Source: Phytopythium helicoides
Lineage: Eukaryota > Oomycota > Peronosporomycetes > Pythiales > Pythiaceae
NCBI GenBank assembly: GCA_024867545.1
Contig: JANFNE010000063.1
Location: forward strand, 113,501-177,500
DNA length: 64,000 bases
Direction: 5' to 3'
This document shows, in pieces, positions 49,041-58,768 of this stretch. The notes beneath the pieces are model-generated. The model ran no database searches. It was not told the origin of the DNA and was given only the letters and a program-made list of their open reading frames with translations. The position numbers and the translations under genes are program-made. Position 1 is the stretch's first letter, and each line of letters starts with the position of its first letter.

Positions 49041-49522
49041 ATGAGGAAGGCTCCGAGCAAAGCAAAAGTGATGCGCTCCCCCCACCTGACGCCACACAAT
49101 GTGCCAGCGGGGGCGGGCAGCGGCCACACGAGCGCCGCATGGTCAGTGGCACAAGTCGCACATGAAGCTCTTCATAGGAAAAATAGCATAGGAACGTGCG
49201 CATAGTCAAGGCACCAACAGAGAATCGTTGAACCGGCCATCGCGAAAGAGAATACCCCCAAACATGATACATGCCGTACGACAGGACAATCGTCCCAAAG
49301 AGGTAGATTCAAAATTCAAAAGGACTACCGAGGAGTCAATACCTTTTTTTGTTTATCTGGTAAATACAATTAACTACCAGGTAGCCAACATATTATCCAT
49401 TAATTGGTACACAGTACCTCCTAGAACAGATCTACCCGTTCCGGCAGGGCATCATAACAAAGAGGTAGGGGGTACTAACAGCAGGAGGCTGGCTCATTGG
49501 GACGCCGGGCCAGGCCGCGAGC
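49041..49522. other. Intergenic, AT-rich
   Basis: Upstream of the TBC gene. AT-rich relative to its surroundings (49300-49420); no gene, RNA or clear promoter motif recognised. Confidence 0.4.
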
Positions 49523-52500
49523 ATGGAGGAGGCGCCGTGGAGCCGGCTCAAGGCCGAGGCGGCGGCGCTGGCCGCCGACATTGGGCGCTCGGGACGCGAG
49601 CACCACTCGCTGCGGCGTGACGCGCCGGCGCTGGCCTCGGTGCGCGCGCGCGGCGTGCCGGCCGAGCACCGCGAGTGGCTGTGGCCAATCCTGCTGCACG
49701 AGCAGAGCCAGCGGCTGCGGCGCGCGGCCGAGGCCGGCGCGGGCTACGCGCGGCTGCTGGACGGTGTGGACGCGCGCTTGCTGCAGGAGAAGCCGCCCGA
49801 GCAGCCCAGCAGCTCGCTCGAGCAGGCGCAGGAGATGGCCATGGAGCGCTTCGACCACATGAACCCCTTCCAGGAGCGCAAGGTCAACCGGATCCTGCTC
49901 GCCTACGCCAAGTCCAAGGACACCTTCTACTACTCCCACGTACGTTTTGTTGTGCTTGCGGAGAGCATGCGATCGAGGCTTGGACGACCTAACGCGGCTC
50001 TCGGATTCGCGCCACGCAGGGCATGGTCGAGGTCTGCGTCGTGCTCAGCACCTTCATGGAAGAGGAGGACGCCTTCTGGAGCTTCCGCCTGCTGCTCGAC
50101 GAGCTCCTGCCCAAGTACTACGACCAATCCGTTGCAGACTTCCACATGGACTGCCTCGTGCTGCAGGAGCTACTGCAGACGATCGAGCCCAGGCTGCAAG
50201 ATCACCTCGCCATGATGGGCGTGAACGTCCAGCTCCTCGGTACCAAGTGGTTCTACTCGCTCTTCGCCGAGTCCATGCCGTTTGAACTTGTGTGCAGGCT
50301 CTACGACATCTTGCTGGCTGACATTTGCAGCCTTCGCCTCAACGCCAAGATCATCCTTTCGACTTCCATGGCCGTGCTACTCTACCTGAGCTCGACACTG
50401 GTCGAGATCCACGACCCGAGCGTCATTCTCGAGCTCATCAACGAGTTTTGTTGGACAACGCTCGCAGACTACTCAATTATGGACGCCTTTGTGGATCTGA
50501 TTCTGTTTGTGCACGAGCGCATCGACGACGAGCAGCTCGCCACGCTACGACAAAAATACCGAGACCAGCTTGCAAGAGAAGATGAGCAGCGGCGAAGTCT
50601 CCAGCAAGGTGTTCCTTTAAAGCGGAGGAAATCGAGCGGGAAGAAGCTGGAACGTCGCAATAGTCGGATGCAAAACGTCAAGCTGCTGATACACTGGCGA
50701 AAGCATGTTGGCGCAGCCGGGCTTGGCGGACATGGGGATAGCGTGTTTCGCGATGATACCTTGTTCGAGACGAGGAGCGCAGTGCCTATAGCACAGGTGG
50801 AAAGTGGGCAAGCAGCAACCAGATGCAAGAACACATCCGATACAGTAAAGGAGCGCCAGCGAGGAGCGACACGAGACATTGCTAGCACAGGTAGAGGCAA
50901 CGATTACGACACTGAAGACGAAGACGAGGACGATTGCGATTCAAGCAGCGGCACCGAAATTGTGACCACCCCAACGGAGAAAGAGATGCTGGCAAAAGTG
51001 TATCGAGGGATCAGCAAAATCAACCGAAGGAGGTCAAGAAGCTCAGCTACTCGCACCTCAGCTTTATCAAGAAGTGATCGCTCTCTCTCTCGAACGTTCT
51101 CGCTAAGCAGTTCGCTGCTCCAAGCAGCAACACCCAAAGGGATTCGCGAAGACGAAACGTTCGAGCTCACTCCTCCTAGCCGATCAGATGCCAGTCGAGA
51201 GGATATCCAGTCGATTTGGAGAGAACTACAAGCAGAAGGTGCGGTCGAAGCGGTGGCTCTCCGGGCGATGAATGGTATTCCTGATGAACATCGGATATGG
51301 GCATGGCCACTTTTGATTAATCTACTCCCGCGACCACCCAATCTACCGCGCTTGGTATCTGGCGGCGCCGAACCTAATGAAGACACAGATATGCTACTGG
51401 ATCGCGAGATTGCTAAATCGATCGATAACGATATTGCCCGAACCCGGAATGTAGGAAAGCCTCAAGCAGCGGCAATGAGAAGAGTGCTGACAGCATTTGC
51501 TCTTCGGAATCGACGCGTTGGCTACTGTCAAGGCATGAACGAGATCCTCGCAGTGCTGTTGCAATATCTTGAAGAGGATGAAGCGCTCGTCGCCCTTGTG
51601 CTGCTGATCGAAACGTTGCTGCCCGCGTACCACGTCGACTCAATGATTGGACTTCACACAGATTGCGCAGTGATGGACACTTTACTGCGGCAAAATGACA
51701 AAGATCTGCACACACATCTAACTGATGTCGGGCTCAACATGGAGATTCTCTGCACAAAATGGCTCGTCACGTGCTTCCTTACGTCGCTGCCGCCGTTCTG
51801 TGGACTGAAAGTTATCGATATGCTGCTAGCGCATGCAGCGGAGAAGCAGTGCGCGTCTAGAGTGTTACTCGGTGTGGGTATTTCGATCTTCTTTGTGCTG
51901 CGTGCAACGCTTCTTGAGGCAAAAGACGCCGGGGAAGTTCTCCTTGCGATCAACGAATATTTTGCAGAAGAAATGACCAAGACAGATGCGCAGATGGACC
52001 AATTTCTACAGTTTTGCCAAGCTATCATCCAACAACTCGAGCCGGAGATCGTTGAGGAGCTCCGCCAAGTGCACAAAGACGAAGTCATGGAGCGTTTTGC
52101 AGCATTCGAAGCGAAGAAGATCGAGATGCGGCAGCAGCTAGAAGAGGCGAAATTGAAGCAGCGCAAGTCGGTGAGTGCTCCTTCGTCACCATCAAAGCCT
52201 GACATGTTTAGTCGCTCGTCGATATTCTCGAGTATGGCATCTCATGCCAGCGGCACAAAGTCAAGCGCTTCAGGTCAGCGGAGATCAATGATTTCGTCGT
52301 ATATCAATAGCCAGCTCCGTAGTGCTCCGAAGGGAGCCGCCGCCTTTGCATCGACAAGTGGCGGGTCGAACGACGAGAAGGATTCAAGAGGCGCGAGCAA
52401 GTTTTATCAGCGCATTGATGTCTTGGACGTCAACCGCAGCTTCTCCGAAGACCTACTGAAGATGGAGGATCAACTTGACGACCTGGATGATTTGTACTTG

Positions 52501-52869
52501 CGGGGCAAGATCGACGAAAAGGAGCACTCGTGTATCCGAGCGCAGATCGTGCGGAAGTGGTGCAAGGGCATGAACTCGCCGCAGTCGGCTCTTATGCGAA
52601 TGCGGTCGGTGAAGAATATTTATGCTGCAAGCAGAGGCAGTGATGTGGGCAGATCATCGAACCTCAGCGCCCCAACAACCCTTGGCATGTCGTCAGTAGG
52701 CAGCTCGTCTGGCGGCCGTGGATCCACACATGACGGACTTCCGCGTAGGAGTCTCAGCAATGCCGAGCCGCTCACGGCACACGCGAAGAAAGGCGGGAGC
52801 ACATTGTACGGGCGGATGAAAAAGGTGCAAAAGAGTGCAATGGCAATGATCAAGTCGACTTTTGAGTAA
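49523..52869 (+). CDS. Double TBC-domain protein (Rab GTPase-activating)
   Basis: Exons 49523-49939 and 50020-52869 (80-bp GT-AG intron, phase 0) give 1,088 residues. TBC domain 1 (about 40-370) starts RGVPAEHREWLWPILL, but the Gln-finger motif YxQGM reads YSH139GM exactly at the splice, and no clear IxxDxxR is seen. TBC domain 2 (about 550-850) is complete: GIPDEHRIWAWPLL, I607-x-x-D610-x-x-R613 and Y641CQ643GM. A basic/acidic linker rich in Ser lies between; the C-terminus is a coiled coil and a Ser-rich tail. TBC proteins accelerate Rab GTP hydrolysis in membrane traffic. Domain 2 should be catalytic and domain 1 probably regulatory. Confidence 0.88.
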
Positions 52870-53155
52870 TGAGTCGAGTCGAGTGATTCACTCCATCAAG
52901 TGATGGTGACGATTGGGTGGTATTCTCGAGGCTTTGGAGATCATGGTCCAATTTAGATGCGAGCAGTGTCACGACCCTAATTATACACGCTTTGGTCGTC
53001 GTTGTCAGCGATTGCCAAGTTGACCTTCATATTCGCGGCTCAACACCGCAGAGTCTTCGACAGGAGGCTGTTCGGTGAATGGGTCACGTTGACTTCGATC
53101 TATTGGGAGGTGTTTGTGTCGGTGTGTAGGCACTGCGCTTTTCCTTTGGCAGCAA

Positions 53156-56100
53156 ATGTCGTCGCCACAGCGAAGGCCCCAGCAGCACCAGCAACATCGC
53201 ACACCAGCAGACATGGCATTTTTGGAGGATTTCTTGCTGACGACATCACCTAGGGATATGCCTCAGTATATGGACGGGCGAGGAAAGCTGTCCCAACCTC
53301 CGTCATCACTTGCAAACGGTAGCAACGCAGGGCGGAGAAAAAAAGTTCCTGATCATTTACGCCACGCATCATCGACTACAGTTCGTCAAGCCCTCTTTCC
53401 GAGCGGACCAGGATCCTACCCGAGCGAAAATTCTCCATTGCGCGCCAGCGGTCCTAGGCACGCATCTCGAAATGTAAAAGTAAATGATGATGATGACTTG
53501 TGGAACGGAGGCTGGCCGCAGCATGAGGTCAAGCGACGAGAGATGTGCTGGAATACATCGTTCCCGGCCGAGTACGTCCAGCCAGTTGGAACTCAGCGCG
53601 AAACTGCTATGCAGACGTTAGCTTATCACGAGCAGCAGCTCCAGCAACAGCGTCAACAGGAAGAGCAGCTGCAGCGGCAACAACGTCTTGCAGCTCGAGG
53701 GACAGATACTCGAAAGGCCCTCAAACCAGACGAATCGTTGCTGCTATTGCACAAGCACGTCATGATGCGCGAAGGGCTGCTCGCAAAGCTCCACGGAGTC
53801 GTTAAAGCTGCGACAGAGCATCGTGAGTTTGATATTTCCCGCGGTAACGAACTTTTGCACTTGCTTCTAGAGCTGCGTGATTCAAGTGTGGAAGTGATAG
53901 AACGACTGGTGGAATGGCATCTGCGTTACACCATGCACCCTTCTTCGCCAAAGCGGTCGCAAGGAGCTTCGTTGCCAGTCTTCACTTTCGAAAAGGCAAA
54001 TTATTGCGTCAAAATGACGTCGGACTTGAATTTTCTGAGCTCAGTCAAGGCACTCGGCGATGTGCTCGGCGTTGATTCCATGAAGATGAGACAGAATCCA
54101 TTCATGATGCCTGAACCTCTCTCGCAGCGAGATTTCTCCAGTGTGCAGAGAAAGCCGTGGAGTGAGCTTGGGGTAGTTGTAAAGTGCTTGCGCAAGCTAC
54201 AGCAACAACAACAGCAGCGGAAGAAAGGTCGTCAAGTAGAAGAACCCGACAGAGAGAGCGATAATCAAGTTGCAGAGCGTGTAGCCGGCGCTGAAACTTA
54301 TCTAGTCTGGTGTATTTACAATCTCCAGCCTGACCTAGATGAATCAATTGGATCGAACACGAGTGGTGAGGCATCCACAATTCCGCAACCACCAACCACG
54401 CTCCTTTCGTGGCAAAAACGGGCAGAAAAGCAGCTCGAGCTTTTGACTCGGCCTTTGGAATCGTCAAGTGGCCGAGCTTATGTCATGGACTCATCACCAA
54501 TGATGAAGCGCAAGGGCATGCTCCCCTCTTTGCCACTATCTCCTCCGAAAACGCTGACTGAACTAATTAACACTGTTCACCAATCACCACTAGCAGATGG
54601 GTCTCAAGCACAGCCAGAACTGCTTTCAATCGATTGGAATGGAACAACGTTTTGCTGTGCAGTACAAGATTTTGAGGCTCTTGGGTCACTGCCAGCGCCT
54701 CCGCACAATATCCTCACAATCGTGACTGCGAGTGTGCTCATCCTGCTGAGTCCATCGGATCGTTTACCAAAAGATTTGTCGTGGACATCGTGTCGCAAGA
54801 TGCTTTTGGGAGGCGTGAGGCTCGTTGAGCGACTCGTTAATTTTGACGTAGCTAGTGTGCCCGAGTTCAAGTGGAAGGCCCTCGTTCCTTTTCTTCAGAA
54901 CGACCAGTTCCAACCACGTGCCCTCGCCGAGGTATCGAATGCTGGTGCTTGCTTATGCGCATGGGTTCTAGCTGGTATGCTTCGCAGCCGTGAGATTGCA
55001 GCAAACGAGCAAGCCAGTGAGGAAGATCGGCTTGAATTGCTTGGGGAGCTAGAAGTGGATGATGCCGAGAGTGAAAGTCGATCGCTTGCGCGCACACCTT
55101 TTCATAGCGAAGCTTTTGTTGGAAATGGAGAAGACACTGCCCGACCCAAATCAAAGAGCAGCAAGCGCGTAAGCATTGGCAACGCTGAGATCTTGTTTAT
55201 CAACGAGAATCAGCCAGTTGCACTAACACCGACGCCAATCCACTCACGTCCAACTTCTCGTCACGTTGAGACGCCATCAAGTTTGGCGATTCAAGCTCCT
55301 GCACCAAGCATGCTCGTTCGGACCAGCCCTTGGACCTTCAAAGGCGTCACGTACTTTGTCTCCTTCTTTCTTGAGCAACAGCGCTCAAACGAGCAGATGG
55401 CGCTTTCGATAAAGATGTACGAACCCATGAGCTCGGTTGAGTCGCAAATCTTTGTAAGTGAAGAAGACATATGCGAGGACTTTGGCGACGATGCAGTTGC
55501 GGCCTTTCGTCGACGGGAATATCGCGATGTATGTGAGCTGATACTTAGCAAACTCGATCGAATGATGGGAGGATCAAGAGACTCTGCTCGACGAAGTGGT
55601 CGCCGTGAAGATCCAGCTGCAAATGCTAATGATAATGAGCATCATGTTGCTGCTGTTGGTGCTACAACTGACGAAACCGAATACGTCGACGACAGTGAAG
55701 AAAATGGAGCAGCTACAACGCATCAAGCTCAACTTGAGGGCAAAAGCCACGTTTTTCAAGTTGGAGATGAGAACGAAGGCGAGTATAATTCCAGTGATGA
55801 AAGCGACAAGACCAGGGAAAGCAACAATCGACAAGTTACTGGTACCGTGATTGCCGACGACGACCAGGAACCTTGTACCCTCAAAGGTTTGAGTACAGCA
55901 GGCTTGATGGTCGAAGATACTGCAGCCATCAAGATCCAGTGTCTTGCTCGCCAGCAAAGCGCCAAGAAGACCTACGCTAGGCTAGCTAATGAGCAGCGAG
56001 AGGTTGCAGCATCGATACAAGAATCGGACCCCGACGAAGAGACTGCTAGTCCCTCGAATCTGGAGGATGAAAAGCAGGCTGCAATCCTCCGTATCCAGTG

Positions 56101-56440
56101 TGCAGCACGACAGAAGCAGGCTCGAGTGCATGTGGAGCGCGTCCGATTCGTACGAGAGCGCAAGCTGGACGAGGACGAACGTCGAAAGCGGATTTTACAG
56201 CGGATTCCAACAGGTGTAGCCATGGACGAGGAAGTGGAGCATCAGCATGAGGTGCCGAGCCACAGCCTTGCAGCATTCGCGGAGGACGACGGACCAGGCG
56301 AAGAAGACCAGGAGCAGGAGCAAGAAGAGGCTCAAATCGCAGTTCTAGAGCCTGAAGTCGAGCAGCTGCAGGAGCTTCCTCGTCCGGAGACGTCCATGAG
56401 CTACGCGTCCGAGCAGTTCGAGGACGACTTCGACGAGTAA
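53156..56440 (+). CDS. IQ-motif protein, otherwise unknown
   Basis: Single exon, 1,094 residues from ATG 53156 (MSSPQRRPQQHQQ). It begins Gln/Pro-rich, has a Gln-rich coiled stretch (HEQQLQQQRQQEEQLQRQQR) near 160, then two helical regions of unknown family (about 200-430 and 480-640). Near the C-terminus are two IQ calmodulin-binding motifs around I927-Q928 (AIKIQCLARQQSAKK) and I980-Q981 (ILRIQCAARQKQARV), ending in a very acidic tail. Calmodulin or centrin binding is inferred from the IQ motifs. I cannot name the family; flagellar or centrosomal IQ proteins are candidates. Confidence 0.8.
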   Translation: MSSPQRRPQQHQQHRTPADMAFLEDFLLTTSPRDMPQYMDGRGKLSQPPSSLANGSNAGRRKKVPDHLRHASSTTVRQALFPSGPGSYPSENSPLRASGPRHASRNVKVNDDDDLWNGGWPQHEVKRREMCWNTSFPAEYVQPVGTQRETAMQTLAYHEQQLQQQRQQEEQLQRQQRLAARGTDTRKALKPDESLLLLHKHVMMREGLLAKLHGVVKAATEHREFDISRGNELLHLLLELRDSSVEVIERLVEWHLRYTMHPSSPKRSQGASLPVFTFEKANYCVKMTSDLNFLSSVKALGDVLGVDSMKMRQNPFMMPEPLSQRDFSSVQRKPWSELGVVVKCLRKLQQQQQQRKKGRQVEEPDRESDNQVAERVAGAETYLVWCIYNLQPDLDESIGSNTSGEASTIPQPPTTLLSWQKRAEKQLELLTRPLESSSGRAYVMDSSPMMKRKGMLPSLPLSPPKTLTELINTVHQSPLADGSQAQPELLSIDWNGTTFCCAVQDFEALGSLPAPPHNILTIVTASVLILLSPSDRLPKDLSWTSCRKMLLGGVRLVERLVNFDVASVPEFKWKALVPFLQNDQFQPRALAEVSNAGACLCAWVLAGMLRSREIAANEQASEEDRLELLGELEVDDAESESRSLARTPFHSEAFVGNGEDTARPKSKSSKRVSIGNAEILFINENQPVALTPTPIHSRPTSRHVETPSSLAIQAPAPSMLVRTSPWTFKGVTYFVSFFLEQQRSNEQMALSIKMYEPMSSVESQIFVSEEDICEDFGDDAVAAFRRREYRDVCELILSKLDRMMGGSRDSARRSGRREDPAANANDNEHHVAAVGATTDETEYVDDSEENGAATTHQAQLEGKSHVFQVGDENEGEYNSSDESDKTRESNNRQVTGTVIADDDQEPCTLKGLSTAGLMVEDTAAIKIQCLARQQSAKKTYARLANEQREVAASIQESDPDEETASPSNLEDEKQAAILRIQCAARQKQARVHVERVRFVRERKLDEDERRKRILQRIPTGVAMDEEVEHQHEVPSHSLAAFAEDDGPGEEDQEQEQEEAQIAVLEPEVEQLQELPRPETSMSYASEQFEDDFDE

Positions 56441-56575
56441 ACTTAATCGGGATATTTGCGCAATTACGTCCGTCCATACCACGCTCTGATTGGCTAGATC
56501 AGCGCGTTAAATGCGCATATTAAACTTTAACAGGAGACGTGCATTCAACCGCTGGTCACGAGCAGCTCACCGCCG

Positions 56576-56582
56576 TCATTCC
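56576..56582 (+). promoter_or_regulatory. Inr-like element of the purine phosphorylase gene
   Basis: TCATTCC matches the oomycete Inr core YCAYTYY and is 28-34 bp upstream of the ATG at 56610. A CCAAT-type box (GATTGGCTAG) is near 56488. Confidence 0.45.
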
Positions 56583-56609
56583 AAGCTCCGCACTGGCAGA
56601 CCGCTCGTC

Positions 56610-57480
56610 ATGATGGACACCATCGTCCCCGCCTTCACCACGCGCACGCTGGGCGTGATCGGCGGCTCGAGCCTCTTCCACGCGACGGCCTTCAGCTCTG
56701 GGCTCACGGCGCGCACCGTGAGCACCGAGTTCGGCGACGTGGTGGTCCACGAGGGGCCGTGGCGCCCCGAGCAGCAGCCCGCGGGCACGCCGCAGCTGCA
56801 GATCGCCTTCATCCAGCGCCACCACGCAGATCCCGACGGCGCCTACCGCCAGCCGCGCCAGATCAACTTCCGCGCGATCGCCGCGGCGCTCAAGCAGCTG
56901 CAGTGCGCCGCGGTCATCGGCGTCTACTCGGTCGGATCCATGACGCAGAGCCTGCAGGTCGGCAGGTGAGTTCTCGCCTTGGTGGTGCGCGGCTGAAGAC
57001 TTGCGCGCTGACTGACGGACGTGCTGCAGACTGGTGGTGCCGGACGACTACTTTAACCCCTTCGACATCCTCAACCTGTCCCATCACTACGACGCGCACG
57101 TCGTGCCAGAGGTCAGCACGCACCTGCGTGCCGCGCTGCTCGCGGAGCTCGATGGAGGCGAGTTCGCCCCGCACGACGGTGGGGTTTACGTGCAGACAGC
57201 GGGCCCGCGATTCGAGACCAAGGCCGAGGTGCGATTCTTCGCGCAGTTCGGCGAGCTGCTCGGCATGACGGGCGCTAACGAGGCCGAGCTCATGAACGAG
57301 CTGCGCGTGCCCTTTGCCATGTTCGGCATTGTTGACAACATGGGTAACGGACTCGGCGAGAAGCTCACGCTCGAAGAGTTCAAGGTCGCGCAGAAGCAGA
57401 ACGCCGAACGCATGGAAGGCGCGGTGCTCCGCGTGCTAGACGGCTTTGCGAGCCGCGACGTGCTCGGAGGGCTCCAGTAA
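56610..57480 (+). CDS. MTAP/PNP-family purine nucleoside phosphorylase
   Basis: Exons 56610-56965 and 57030-57480 (64-bp GT-AG intron, phase 2) give 268 residues. The phosphate-binding GVIGGSSL, the RHHADP segment, the AVIGVYSVGSMTQSLQVG block and AGPRFETKAEVRFFAQFGEL followed by LGMTGANEAELMNEL are typical of the family-2 phosphorylases that cleave methylthioadenosine or purine nucleosides in nucleotide salvage. The motif after FGELLGMTGANEAE differs from human MTAP (MTTVPE), so substrate preference is uncertain. A second in-frame ATG directly follows the first. Confidence 0.85.
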
Positions 57481-57653
57481 CACGAAGGCGAGACCGAGCT
57501 AGTTCCATCAACACAGCTCGCTCTTCCCTATTTCGCGTTAGGACTTAAATACACACAGCGCGTGCAGATTTCTCACAGTCAACGACTTCGCGGTTGCCGT
57601 TGACGATTCCGATTTGAGCAGCTTGGACAAGTATCGGAGCGAGAACACTATGA

Positions 57654-58457
57654 CTACGACGCAGTTGGTGGCGCTTGTTCTTCGGTTGCTTGAGCTGGCG
57701 CTGCTGCTATCGATTGCAATAACAGCATGGAAACTAGTGGATTGTCCGAGTGGAAGCGGCACCGGTCGCCAGTCTTGGCAAATCGCTGACATCCCTTTAC
57801 GACACAGAACACTGCCGTTGGATCTGGGTACCTGGCGACCACTGGTGGTTTAGACGTTGATCCCGCTGTCACATCCGCCATTGCTCCCACCGCTGTGCTG
57901 GAGAGAACCTTGGGCTGCGGTCTCGGTTTGTCTTTCCACAGTAGCAGCTTGGGGATTGCAATATTGCCGAGGCTCCACTCTCTCGCGCGCAGCAGCTCCT
58001 TGTCCGCCTGCTTCTGGACTCGTCTTCGCGGTCGGCTTTCCCACACCGACAATTTCCTGTTGCTTCTCTTTCTCCTATCCTGCTCTTGACCAGCCAATCC
58101 TCCTGGAGGCGCCTTGTGCCGCACCTCCACGTTCAAGACACTTCCGTCGCAGTCCGCGCGCATGATGAACCACATCTCAAGCTCCTTGCGGTAGACCTCG
58201 AGCGCTCCCGTACGGCAAACGTGGCACGCTCGCACCGGCACCGCAGCGCCCCCGCAAGCGTCTCGCTGCCGCGCGTGGCGCCGACAGAAGTGGCCGAGCA
58301 CCTGCAGCGCAACGCAGTTGGGCGACGCGCAGACCTCGCGCACCAGCAGCGCGCCGTCCTCCGAGCGCCGCAGCGGCGCCACGAGCGTCTCGCTGTCGTC
58401 TTCGTCCAGGCAGCGCGCGCATATGGCGAGCTGGGGCGCCAGCAGCTCCAGCGCCAT
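57654..58457 (-). CDS. Cys-rich putative zinc-binding protein
   Basis: Single exon, 267 residues. N-terminal Cys pairs (ICARCLDEDD, CASPNC, HFCRRH, CHVCRTG) could bind zinc, a basic segment (DRRKRSNRKLSVWESRPRRR) follows, and near the C-terminus lies CVVKGCQRFAKTGDRCRFH, which resembles the short C-x4-C-x9-C-x2-H repeats frequent in oomycete WRKY-like repeat proteins. No named domain is recognised. It is divergent from the corepressor gene over 311 bp, so the two probably share a promoter. Confidence 0.7.
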   Translation of the reverse strand: MALELLAPQLAICARCLDEDDSETLVAPLRRSEDGALLVREVCASPNCVALQVLGHFCRRHARQRDACGGAAVPVRACHVCRTGALEVYRKELEMWFIMRADCDGSVLNVEVRHKAPPGGLAGQEQDRRKRSNRKLSVWESRPRRRVQKQADKELLRAREWSLGNIAIPKLLLWKDKPRPQPKVLSSTAVGAMADVTAGSTSKPPVVARYPDPTAVFCVVKGCQRFAKTGDRCRFHSDNPLVSMLLLQSIAAAPAQATEEQAPPTAS

Positions 58458-58768
58458 GAGCGGTCGGCGGCGAGCGGTCCGAAATGGTCACGACTGGCGT
58501 CCCCCCCTGTTGACTGCCCGGCGGAAATAGATTCTCTTCGTTTCAGTATACGTCACTATCTCGGGAGGTAAATCTGGCGTTGGCCCGCCGAAGCACAGCG
58601 CCATGGAAGCAATACAAACGGCTCCAAGCCGAGAAAGGACGGAAAAACCACAGGCGACGCGGAGAGCTCCCAGCTCCGTGAGCGCGCGCCGCCAGCCGCA
58701 GCAGCAGCGACACAGAGACAGCGAGAGAGAGAGAGAGAGGAGGCCACGCTCTCGAGAGGCTCGCGCGC
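58458..58768. other. Bidirectional promoter with GA repeat
   Basis: 311 bp between divergent start codons. A (GA)n run lies at about 58723-58739, in the leader of the corepressor gene. Confidence 0.5.
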
